Shown here one piece after another: positions 56,963 to 64,000 of a stretch of DNA of 64,000 nt (its first letter is position 1; the number at the start of each line of letters is the position of its first letter). The stretch is taken from contig NZ_CP121634.1 in assembly GCF_029714945.1 (NCBI RefSeq), forward strand, positions 1,199,001-1,263,000. Direction: 5' to 3'. The position numbers and the translations under genes are program-made. This DNA is from Bradyrhizobium sp. CIAT3101. Lineage in GTDB: Bacteria; Pseudomonadota; Alphaproteobacteria; Rhizobiales; Xanthobacteraceae. The notes below the pieces were generated by a model. That model was not told the origin of the DNA and did not search any database. It saw only the letters and a program-made list of their open reading frames with translations.

Positions 56963-59900
56963 CTAGCCGTTGAGACCGGGAAGAGACGAAGCGCCGACGG
57001 CAGCGGATGCCTGAGGCGCGCTCGCGGCGGGTGTCTTCTTCCTCCGCCGCAGCCTGTCCAGGAGCAGGTACATCGCCGGCGTTGAGTACAGCGTGAACAG
57101 CTGGGCGACGACGAGGCCACCCATGATGGTGATGCCGAGCGGCTGGCGGATCTCGAAACCCGGGCCGGTGCCGAAGGCGATCGGGACGGCGCTGAGGAAC
57201 GCGGCCAGCATCGTCATCGTGATCGGCCGCGCCCGCAGCCGTGCCGCGAGCAGGATGGCGTCATGGGCGTTGAGGCCGCGATGCCGCTCCGCATCGAGGG
57301 CATAGTCGACCATCATGATGGCGTTCTTCATCACCATGCCGACCAGCAGGATGCAGGCAATGGTGGTCACCAGCGTGAACTGCGTTCCGGTCGCCCACAG
57401 CGCGACCAGCGCCCCGAAGGCGGTCGGCGGCAGGGTCGAGAGAATGGTCAGCGGATGGACGTAGCTCTCGTAGAGCATGCCGAGCGCGAGGTAGATCGCG
57501 ATCAGCGCGGCTCCGAACAGCGCGGCCTGTTTGACGATCGACTTGTCGGCTTCCTTGGCTTCGCCGCGAAATTCCGCCTTGACGTCGTCGGGCAGCTTGG
57601 CCTCGGCCTCCTCCTTGCGGATCGAGGCGATGGCGTCGCCGATCGACGTGCCGGGCTTGATGTCGAAGAAAATCGTCGCGGCCGGAAACTGGGCGCTGTG
57701 ACGCACCCACATCGCCGCGTGCGCGCGCTGCGGCTTGGTCAAGGCTGTCAGCGGCACTGCTTTGCCGCTGGCGCTCGGCACGTAGATCTGGCTCATGGAG
57801 TCGGGGCCGCTCGCCGCCTCCGGCTCGACCTCGAAGATCACACGCGCATAGTTGGTTGGCAGGAAGAGAAGATTGATCTGACGCTGGCCGAAGGCGTCGT
57901 TGAGCGTGTTGTCGACCGCGACGGGCGTGACGCCGAGCATCGCGGCGCGAACGCGGTCGATGGTGAGCCCGGCCTGCAGGCCTCCGGTCTCCCAGCTCGC
58001 GATGACGTCGATGATCTGCGGAATGCCGCGCACGCGCCGGATCATGCTTTCAGCGGCGCGTATCACTTCCGCTTCGTCGATGCCCCACATCGTATATTGA
58101 AACCTCGACCCACCGGACTGGACGCCGAGATTGAGATCCTGGAGCGGCACGAAGAACACCCGGACGCCGTCGATCCGGTTCATGCGCTCGCGCAGGCGCG
58201 TGATGACCTGCTGGATCGACAGCTTGCGCACCTCGGGCGGCTTCAGCGCGACCAGCATCTGCCCGACGCTGAGCGCGTTGCCATTGCCCTCGCCGATATA
58301 GGATGTGAGACCCGAGATCGCGGGATCCCCGAGGATCGCTTCGCCGACGGCTCGCTGCCGGTCTTCCATGGAGAGAAACGAGATGTTCGACGGCGCCACG
58401 GTCCGGACGAACATGACGCCGGTGTCCTGGGTCGGCATGAAACCCTTCGGCAGTTGCAGATAGAGCCAGACGCTGGCCCCTGTCAGGGCTGTGATCATCA
58501 GGACGGTGAGAAAACGGTGGCGCAGCGTCCAGTCGAGGCTGCGGGCATAGAAAGTGCGGTGGCCGGGGTCTGCGTCGGGGTTGTGCAGCCGCTGCCGGCC
58601 GCGATCCAGCAGATGTCCGCACATCATCGGCGTCAGCGTCAGCGAGATCACCGCCGAAGAAACGATCGCGACCACCAGCGTCACGCCGAACTCGCGGAAA
58701 TAGCGCCCGACGACGTCGGGCATGAACAGGATCGGGATCAGCGCCGCGATCAGGGCGACGGTGATGGCGATGACCGTGAACGCCATCTGGCGGGCGCCGT
58801 TGATGGCGGCCTGCAGCGCCGGCTCACCTCCGGACATGCGCCGAATGATGTTCTCGATCATGACGATGGCGTCGTCCACGACGAAGCCGGCGGCGATGGT
58901 CAGCGCCATCAGCGACAGATTGTCCAGGCTAAAGCCGCACAGATTCATCACGAACAGGGTCGCGGCCAGCGAGACGGGGATGGTGACGCTCGGGATCATC
59001 GTCGCCCAGAACCGCCTCAGGAACAGCGCGATAACGAGCACGACGAGCACGGAGGCGATCACCAGCGTGAGCTTGACGTCGTTCACGGCGGCCCGGATCA
59101 GCGTGGTGCGGTCATAGATCGTGTGCAGCTTGATACCGGGCGGCAGCCAGCGCTGGATTTCCGGCAGCTCGGCCTTGATGGCATCGACGGTCTCGACGAT
59201 GTTGGCGTCCGACTGCTTGTAGACGAACAGGACGACGCCGCGCTCGGTGCCGTACCAGCCGGCGAGGCGGTTGTTGATGACGCTGTCGCTCACGGAGGCG
59301 ACATCGCCGAGGCGAACCGGCGCGCCGTTACGCCAGGCCAGCACGATATCGCGATAATCGACGGCTTGGAGCAGCTGGTCGTTGGCTTCGATGGTGAGAC
59401 GCTGGCCGTCGACCGAGATCGCGCCTTTGGGCAGGTTCTGCGACGCATTGAGGACAGCGACGCGCGCTGCCTCCAGCGACAGGTTCATGGCGGCGAGTCG
59501 GGCCGGTGACACCTGGATGCGCACCGCACTACGCTCCGCGCCGGTGACGTTGATCCGCGCGACGCCGGGCAGTTGCGACAGTTTTGGCGAGATCACGCCG
59601 TCGGCGAGGCTGTAGACCTCACCGGGCGTGAACACGTCGCTGGTCAAGGCGAGCGCCACGACTGCGAAGCCTGCCGGGTTTGCCTTCCAATAGGTCGGCG
59701 GCCAAGGTCCTTTCGGCAGATTTGGCCCGGCCGAATTGATGGCGGCCTGCACCGCGCCGGCGGCGGCATCGATATCCACGGAGAGCTCGAACTGCACCGT
59801 GATGCTGGTGCCGCCCATGGCGCTGAACGAGGTGATTTCCGTCACGCCCGGGATCAGCGCGAGCGTGGTCTCGAGTGGCTGCGACAGCGCATTGGCGACC

Positions 59901-60073
59901 GTTGTCGGGCTTGCGCCGGGGAAAGGTGCGTAGATTCCGATGGTGGGCCGCTCCACCGCCGGCACCGAGGCGATCGGCAGACGGAAATAGGCGACGCAAC
60001 CCAGCAGGAACACGCCGATCATCAGCAGCGTCGTCGCTACCGGCCGCAGCACGAATTGCGCGGTGATGCTCAC
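56963..60073 (-). CDS. Efflux RND transporter permease (MdtC-like)
   Basis: An inner-membrane proton-driven pump subunit of 1036 residues. FVLRPVATTLLMIGVFLLG is TM1. The proton-relay aspartates are in AAGFVVDDAIVMIENI and the relay lysine is in GMVMKNAIMMVDYAL. Two large porter loops are present. It overlaps the upstream RND gene by 4 nt (ATGA), so the two subunits are made together, as in MdtB/MdtC heteromers. Its C-terminus is Ala/Pro-rich. Confidence 0.95.
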   Translation of the reverse strand: MSITAQFVLRPVATTLLMIGVFLLGCVAYFRLPIASVPAVERPTIGIYAPFPGASPTTVANALSQPLETTLALIPGVTEITSFSAMGGTSITVQFELSVDIDAAAGAVQAAINSAGPNLPKGPWPPTYWKANPAGFAVVALALTSDVFTPGEVYSLADGVISPKLSQLPGVARINVTGAERSAVRIQVSPARLAAMNLSLEAARVAVLNASQNLPKGAISVDGQRLTIEANDQLLQAVDYRDIVLAWRNGAPVRLGDVASVSDSVINNRLAGWYGTERGVVLFVYKQSDANIVETVDAIKAELPEIQRWLPPGIKLHTIYDRTTLIRAAVNDVKLTLVIASVLVVLVIALFLRRFWATMIPSVTIPVSLAATLFVMNLCGFSLDNLSLMALTIAAGFVVDDAIVMIENIIRRMSGGEPALQAAINGARQMAFTVIAITVALIAALIPILFMPDVVGRYFREFGVTLVVAIVSSAVISLTLTPMMCGHLLDRGRQRLHNPDADPGHRTFYARSLDWTLRHRFLTVLMITALTGASVWLYLQLPKGFMPTQDTGVMFVRTVAPSNISFLSMEDRQRAVGEAILGDPAISGLTSYIGEGNGNALSVGQMLVALKPPEVRKLSIQQVITRLRERMNRIDGVRVFFVPLQDLNLGVQSGGSRFQYTMWGIDEAEVIRAAESMIRRVRGIPQIIDVIASWETGGLQAGLTIDRVRAAMLGVTPVAVDNTLNDAFGQRQINLLFLPTNYARVIFEVEPEAASGPDSMSQIYVPSASGKAVPLTALTKPQRAHAAMWVRHSAQFPAATIFFDIKPGTSIGDAIASIRKEEAEAKLPDDVKAEFRGEAKEADKSIVKQAALFGAALIAIYLALGMLYESYVHPLTILSTLPPTAFGALVALWATGTQFTLVTTIACILLVGMVMKNAIMMVDYALDAERHRGLNAHDAILLAARLRARPITMTMLAAFLSAVPIAFGTGPGFEIRQPLGITIMGGLVVAQLFTLYSTPAMYLLLDRLRRRKKTPAASAPQASAAVGASSLPGLNG

Positions 60074-63000
60074 GGCGCCGGCCGTTCGGCCTGCGGCAGC
60101 GCCGCCGGATCAATGGCGGATCCGGATTTCCATCCGAACCGGGTGCGCAGCGAGGCGAACGCCAGATAGACGACGGGGGTCGTGTAGAGCGTGAGAACCT
60201 GCGAGACGATCAGTCCGCCGACGATGGCGATGCCGAGCGGCTGGCGCAGCTCGGAGCCGGTGCCCGAGCCGATCGCCAGCGGCAGCGCGCCGAACAGCGC
60301 CGCCATCGTCGTCATCATGATCGGGCGGAAGCGCAGAATGCAGGCCTGCCGGATGGCGTCGAACGAGGACGCGCCGTCCTCGCGCTCGGCCGCGAGCGCG
60401 AAATCCACCATCATGATGGCGTTCTTCTTGACGATGCCGATCAGCAGGATGATGCCGATCAGCGAGATCAGATTGAGATCCTGCCGATACAGCATCAGCG
60501 CCAGCAGCGCGCCGATGCCCGCCGACGGCAAGGTCGACAGGATCGTGATCGGGTGGATGTAGCTCTCATAGAGCATGCCGAGGATCAGGTAGACCGTCAC
60601 GATCGCGGCCAGCAGCAGCCACTTCTCGTCCGAGAGCGAGTTGGCGAACTCGGCGGCGGTGCCGACCAGCTTGGTCGTGACCGCATCCGGCAGTCCGATC
60701 TCGCGCTCGGTCTGGCGCAGTGCCTCCGTTGCGTGGCTCAGCGAAACGCCGTCGGCCAAATTGAACGAGATCGTGGTGGCGGGAAACAGCCCCTGGTGCG
60801 AGATCAGCAGCGGCGCGTGCTGCCGCTCGATCCGCGCGAAGGCCGACAGCGGCACCGGCGCGGAAGCCTTGCTGAAGGCACCGCTGAAGCCGCTGGTCGA
60901 CTGATCGATCGTGCTGGCCGCGGCGGCGGCCGCGGTCAGATAAATCTTGCCCAGAATATCGGGATCGTTGCGCAAGGCAGGATCGACCTCGAGGATCACG
61001 TGATACTGGGTGAGGGGACCGAACACGGTTGCGATCTGGCGCTGCCCGAACGCGTCATAGAGCGTCTGGTCGATCGTGTTCAGGCTGACGCCGTAGCTCG
61101 CCGCGAGCTGGCGGTCGATGGTGACGGACATCTGCAGGCCTTCGTCCTGACGGTCGTCGGCGACGTCGGCGAGCTCCGGCCGCTTGCGCAGCGCCTCGAC
61201 CAGGCGCCGGCTCCACAGCCGAAGCTCGTCCTCGTCGAGATCCTGCAGCGCATACTGGTATTGCGTGCGCGCGACGCGCGATTCGATCTGCAGATCCTGC
61301 GCCGGCTGCAGATGCAGCGTGATGCCGTGAACGCCCTCGACCGCATGCTGCAGCCGCGCCATCACGGTTGCCGCGGACGATGTCCGCGCGTCGGGGCTAC
61401 CGATATCGATATAGAGCCGGCCGCTGTTCAGCGTCGTGTTGACGGATCCGATGCCGACGAAGCTGCCGACGGTGACGACGTCGGGGTCGCGCCCGATCAC
61501 GGCGGCAAGCTGCTGCTGTCGCTCGGCCATCGCCGCAAAGGAGATGTCCTGGGCCGCATCGGTGGTGCCGATCAAAAGACCAGTATCCTGCAAGGGCAGG
61601 AATCCCTTCGGGATCGCGACGTACAGCATCACGGTCGCGACCAGAGTGAGTACGGTGAAGACAAGCGTGAGCTTGCGGTGTCTCAGCACCCAGTCGAGCC
61701 CCCACACATAGAAGCTGGCGGAGGCGTCGAAGCCGCGCTCGCTGATGCGGTACAGAAAGCCGTGCTGCGCGTTGGGGTCCTCGTGCCGCAGCAGCTGCGC
61801 GCACATCATCGGCGTCAGCGTCAGCGAAACGAGGCCGGAGATGACGACGGCAAAGGACAGCGTGATCGCGAACTCCCGGAACAACCGGCCCACCACGCCG
61901 CCCATCAGCAGCAGCGGGATGAACACCGCGATCAGCGACACCGTCAGCGAGACGATGGTGAAGCCGATCTGTCGCGCGCCCTTCAAGGCCGCTTGAAGCG
62001 GATCCTCCCCGTCCTCGACATAGCGCGCGATGTTCTCGATCATCACGATGGCGTCGTCGACGACGAATCCTGAAGCAATCGTCAGTGCCATCAGCGAGAG
62101 ATTGTCGAGGCTGAAGCCGCACAGCGCCATGACGCCGAAGGTTGCGACCAGCGAGACCGGCAGCGTGACGCTCGGGATCACGGTCGCCCACAGCTTGCGC
62201 AGGAAGATGAAGATCACGAGCACGACGAGGGCCACCGTCAGCACCAGCGTGAACTGCACATCGTGGATCGCGGCCCGGATCGTCGTGGTGCGGTCGCTAA
62301 CGACGGAGATCTTCAGCGCCGCGGGAAGCGAATCCTGCAGCTTCGGCAGGATGTTCTTGATGGCATTCACGACCTCGATGGTGTTGGCGCCGGGCTGGCG
62401 CTGGATGTCCAGCAGCACGGCGCGCTCGCCCTGGAACCAGGCCGCCTGCTCGGCATCCTCGACGCCGTCGATGGCGCTGCCGACATCGCGCAGCAGCACC
62501 GGCGCGCCGTTGCGATAGGCGATCACCGCGTCCTGATAGGCCTCCGCGGTGAACAGCTGGTCGTTGGTGTCGACGTGAAACGCCTGCCTGGGACCGTCGA
62601 GCGAGCCCTTGGGATTGTCCGCGGTGGTGGCGGCGATGCCGCGGCGAACGTCGTCGAGCGACATGCCGAGCCCGGCCAGCCGGGTCGGGTTCATCTGCAG
62701 GCGTATGGCCCGGGTTTGTCCGCCTTCGATGCTGACGGCGCCGACGCCCGGGATCTGCGACAGTTTCGGCACCAGAATGGTCGCGGCGTGATCATTGGCC
62801 TCGTGCAGCGCCATCGTCTTCGAGGTCAGCGCCAGGATCAGCACCGGCGTGTCGGCCGGATTGACCATGCGATAGGTCGGCGGGCTCGGCAGCTGCTCGA
62901 CCGGAATCCAGCCCGCCGCCGCATTGATCCGCGCCTGCACGTCCTGCGCGGCCGCGTCGATCTTGCGCGACAGGTCGAATTGCAGCGTGATCTGGCTGTA

Positions 63001-63255
63001 GCCGTAGGAGCTGGTCGAGCTCATGTCGGTCAGCCCGGAGATCGTGCCGAAATAATGCTCCAGCGGCGCGGTGATCGAGGTTGCAACGACGGTGGCCGAG
63101 GCGCCGGGATAGCGCGTCACCACTTGGATGGTGGGGAAGTCGACATTCGGCAGCGGCGCGATCGGCAGCTCACGATAGCCGAGCATACCCAGCAGCACGA
63201 CCGCGACGATCATCAGCGTCGTTGCGATTGGCCGGAGGATGAAGGGCGCGGACAT
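60070..63255 (-). CDS. Efflux RND transporter permease (MdtB-like)
   Basis: The second RND subunit, 1061 residues. FILRPIATTLMIVAVVLLGM is TM1. The proton-relay region is ASGFVVDDAIVMIENIARYV, with lysine in GIVKKNAIMMVDFAL. It is similar to but clearly distinct from the downstream RND gene, as in the MdtABC system, which exports bile salts, novobiocin and related compounds in E. coli. No outer-membrane channel gene lies in the window. It starts 8 bp after the adaptor stop. Confidence 0.95.
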   Translation of the reverse strand: MSAPFILRPIATTLMIVAVVLLGMLGYRELPIAPLPNVDFPTIQVVTRYPGASATVVATSITAPLEHYFGTISGLTDMSSTSSYGYSQITLQFDLSRKIDAAAQDVQARINAAAGWIPVEQLPSPPTYRMVNPADTPVLILALTSKTMALHEANDHAATILVPKLSQIPGVGAVSIEGGQTRAIRLQMNPTRLAGLGMSLDDVRRGIAATTADNPKGSLDGPRQAFHVDTNDQLFTAEAYQDAVIAYRNGAPVLLRDVGSAIDGVEDAEQAAWFQGERAVLLDIQRQPGANTIEVVNAIKNILPKLQDSLPAALKISVVSDRTTTIRAAIHDVQFTLVLTVALVVLVIFIFLRKLWATVIPSVTLPVSLVATFGVMALCGFSLDNLSLMALTIASGFVVDDAIVMIENIARYVEDGEDPLQAALKGARQIGFTIVSLTVSLIAVFIPLLLMGGVVGRLFREFAITLSFAVVISGLVSLTLTPMMCAQLLRHEDPNAQHGFLYRISERGFDASASFYVWGLDWVLRHRKLTLVFTVLTLVATVMLYVAIPKGFLPLQDTGLLIGTTDAAQDISFAAMAERQQQLAAVIGRDPDVVTVGSFVGIGSVNTTLNSGRLYIDIGSPDARTSSAATVMARLQHAVEGVHGITLHLQPAQDLQIESRVARTQYQYALQDLDEDELRLWSRRLVEALRKRPELADVADDRQDEGLQMSVTIDRQLAASYGVSLNTIDQTLYDAFGQRQIATVFGPLTQYHVILEVDPALRNDPDILGKIYLTAAAAAASTIDQSTSGFSGAFSKASAPVPLSAFARIERQHAPLLISHQGLFPATTISFNLADGVSLSHATEALRQTEREIGLPDAVTTKLVGTAAEFANSLSDEKWLLLAAIVTVYLILGMLYESYIHPITILSTLPSAGIGALLALMLYRQDLNLISLIGIILLIGIVKKNAIMMVDFALAAEREDGASSFDAIRQACILRFRPIMMTTMAALFGALPLAIGSGTGSELRQPLGIAIVGGLIVSQVLTLYTTPVVYLAFASLRTRFGWKSGSAIDPAALPQAERPAP

Positions 63256-63263
63256 GGCGGACC

Positions 63264-64000
63264 TCAGTCAACGCGCGGCTCGGAGCGCGGCTGGGTGGCG
63301 GGCTGCGCCTTGGCGGTCGGCGTCTGGCCCTCGATCGTGATGCGCGCGCCGTTCTCGAGCCGGTAATAGCCGTCGGTGACGACGCGCTCGCCCCTGGCGA
63401 GACCCTTGTCGATCAGCGCGCGTCCGTCGAAAATCTGTCCGACCGTGACGGGGCGAAAGGCCGCCGTATCGTCCGCCTTCGCGACCCAGACGAAATCGCC
63501 GCGTGGGCCGTGCCGCACGGCGATCGCCGGCGCGGTGATCGCGTTCTTGCGCGTGTCCACCGTGATCCGCCCGTTGGCGAAATTGCCCGGCCAGAGTTTC
63601 AGCGCCTTGTTCGGAAAGGTCGCCTTCAGCTTGATCGTGCCGCTGGCCTGATCGACCTGGTTGTCGACCAGCGTGATCGTGCCCTTGTCGAGCTCGGTGG
63701 TGTTGTCGGCGGTGAGCGCGACCACAGGTGCATCGGCCTGGCCGAGGCTGAGCCGGGTCTGGCCGACCGCGACCGCGGCGAGGGTGTAGATCACCGAGAT
63801 CGGCTGCAATTGCGTGACGGTGACGATGGTCGTCGGCGACACCGCGCGGACGTAATTGCCCTGGTCGACCTGGCGGATGCCGAGTCGTCCGTTGATCGGC
63901 GCGCGGATATTGGTGAAGCCGAGCTGCGTGCGCGCATATTCGATCTGGGCGTCGTCGTTGCGGACCTGCGCCTTGTACTGCTCGACCAGCGCGTGTTGCT
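63264..64000 (-). CDS. RND efflux periplasmic adaptor subunit (MdtA-like), 5' part outside window
   Basis: The reading frame is open to the end of the window, so the N-terminus is missing. The hairpin end and lipoyl region read QYKAQVRNDDAQIEYARTQL and GFTNIRAPINGRLGIRQVD. The beta-barrel part has VSPTTIVTVTQLQPISVIYT and KLWPGNFANGRITVDTR. The C-terminus is basic and Pro-rich. It bridges the two RND pumps to an outer-membrane channel. Confidence 0.93.
   Translation of the reverse strand, partial: QHALVEQYKAQVRNDDAQIEYARTQLGFTNIRAPINGRLGIRQVDQGNYVRAVSPTTIVTVTQLQPISVIYTLAAVAVGQTRLSLGQADAPVVALTADNTTELDKGTITLVDNQVDQASGTIKLKATFPNKALKLWPGNFANGRITVDTRKNAITAPAIAVRHGPRGDFVWVAKADDTAAFRPVTVGQIFDGRALIDKGLARGERVVTDGYYRLENGARITIEGQTPTAKAQPATQPRSEPRVD

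Noticed and set aside
57263..59509. A 748-codon open frame antisense to the RND pump gene
   Set aside because: It is very rich in Asp, His, Arg and Gln, with no domain, and lies opposite an unmistakable RND permease.
56963..63255. The two adjacent RND genes as a recent tandem duplication
   Set aside because: They differ widely in sequence and follow the known MdtB/MdtC two-pump arrangement, so they are ancient paralogues.

Overview
The window is about 64 kb of GC-rich chromosome from an alphaproteobacterium, most likely Bradyrhizobium or a close relative in the Nitrobacteraceae. The evidence is the pckA protein sequence, the gene neighbourhoods (ffs-dnaX-ybaB-recR, def-fmt-truA, rpmH-rnpA-yidC-engB), DUF2865 and DUF1036 proteins, and many dispersed intergenic palindromes of the kind common in this group. 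No phage, plasmid, integron or CRISPR array is visible. Nearly all genes are housekeeping or core metabolism.

Layout. 0-7 kb: 3' end of a CHAT protease, pckA, a thioesterase, glgP. 7-9 kb: small secreted and hypothetical proteins, plus a 36-bp inverted-repeat element holding a GIY-YIG nuclease gene. 9-15 kb: pyrE, a nu-class GST, a LysE exporter, an FMN reductase and polA. 15-23 kb: acyltransferase, UDP-glucose dehydrogenase, HrpB, a membrane-anchored aspartic protease and phosphomannomutase/phosphoglucomutase, which includes surface-polysaccharide precursor functions. 23-28 kb: a chemoreceptor, an Lrp regulator and a tight HIT-NudC-PfkB operon. 28-33 kb: a polar amino-acid ABC importer co-transcribed with an atypical SDR and an enolase-superfamily enzyme. 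33-36 kb: SRP RNA, dnaX, ybaB, recR. 36-42 kb: AmpG-like permease, rmuC, def, fmt, truA. 42-52 kb (minus strand): rpmH-rnpA-yidC-engB-DUF423-argB-DUF1036-HAD-dapD-DUF805-dapE, linking ribosome and membrane biogenesis with arginine and lysine/cell-wall precursor synthesis. 52-57 kb: histidine kinase, tRNA-Arg(ACG), PAS-GGDEF cyclase and a TPR-glycosyltransferase. 57-64 kb: an MdtABC-like RND pump (two RND subunits and a truncated adaptor).

The feature not explained by ordinary genes is the load of about 23 palindromic intergenic elements from several families. They lie at operon ends, inside operons, and sometimes inside coding sequence. One copy encloses a GIY-YIG nuclease gene that fills its interior, and a matching-arm copy 38 kb away has none. 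This suggests an autonomous/non-autonomous mobile repeat relationship and is the best candidate for an undescribed system here. Secondary points are a DNA polymerase I with a degenerate proofreading site, an SDR that has lost its Tyr/Lys dyad, and a DUF1036-PG_binding-DUF1036 protein.
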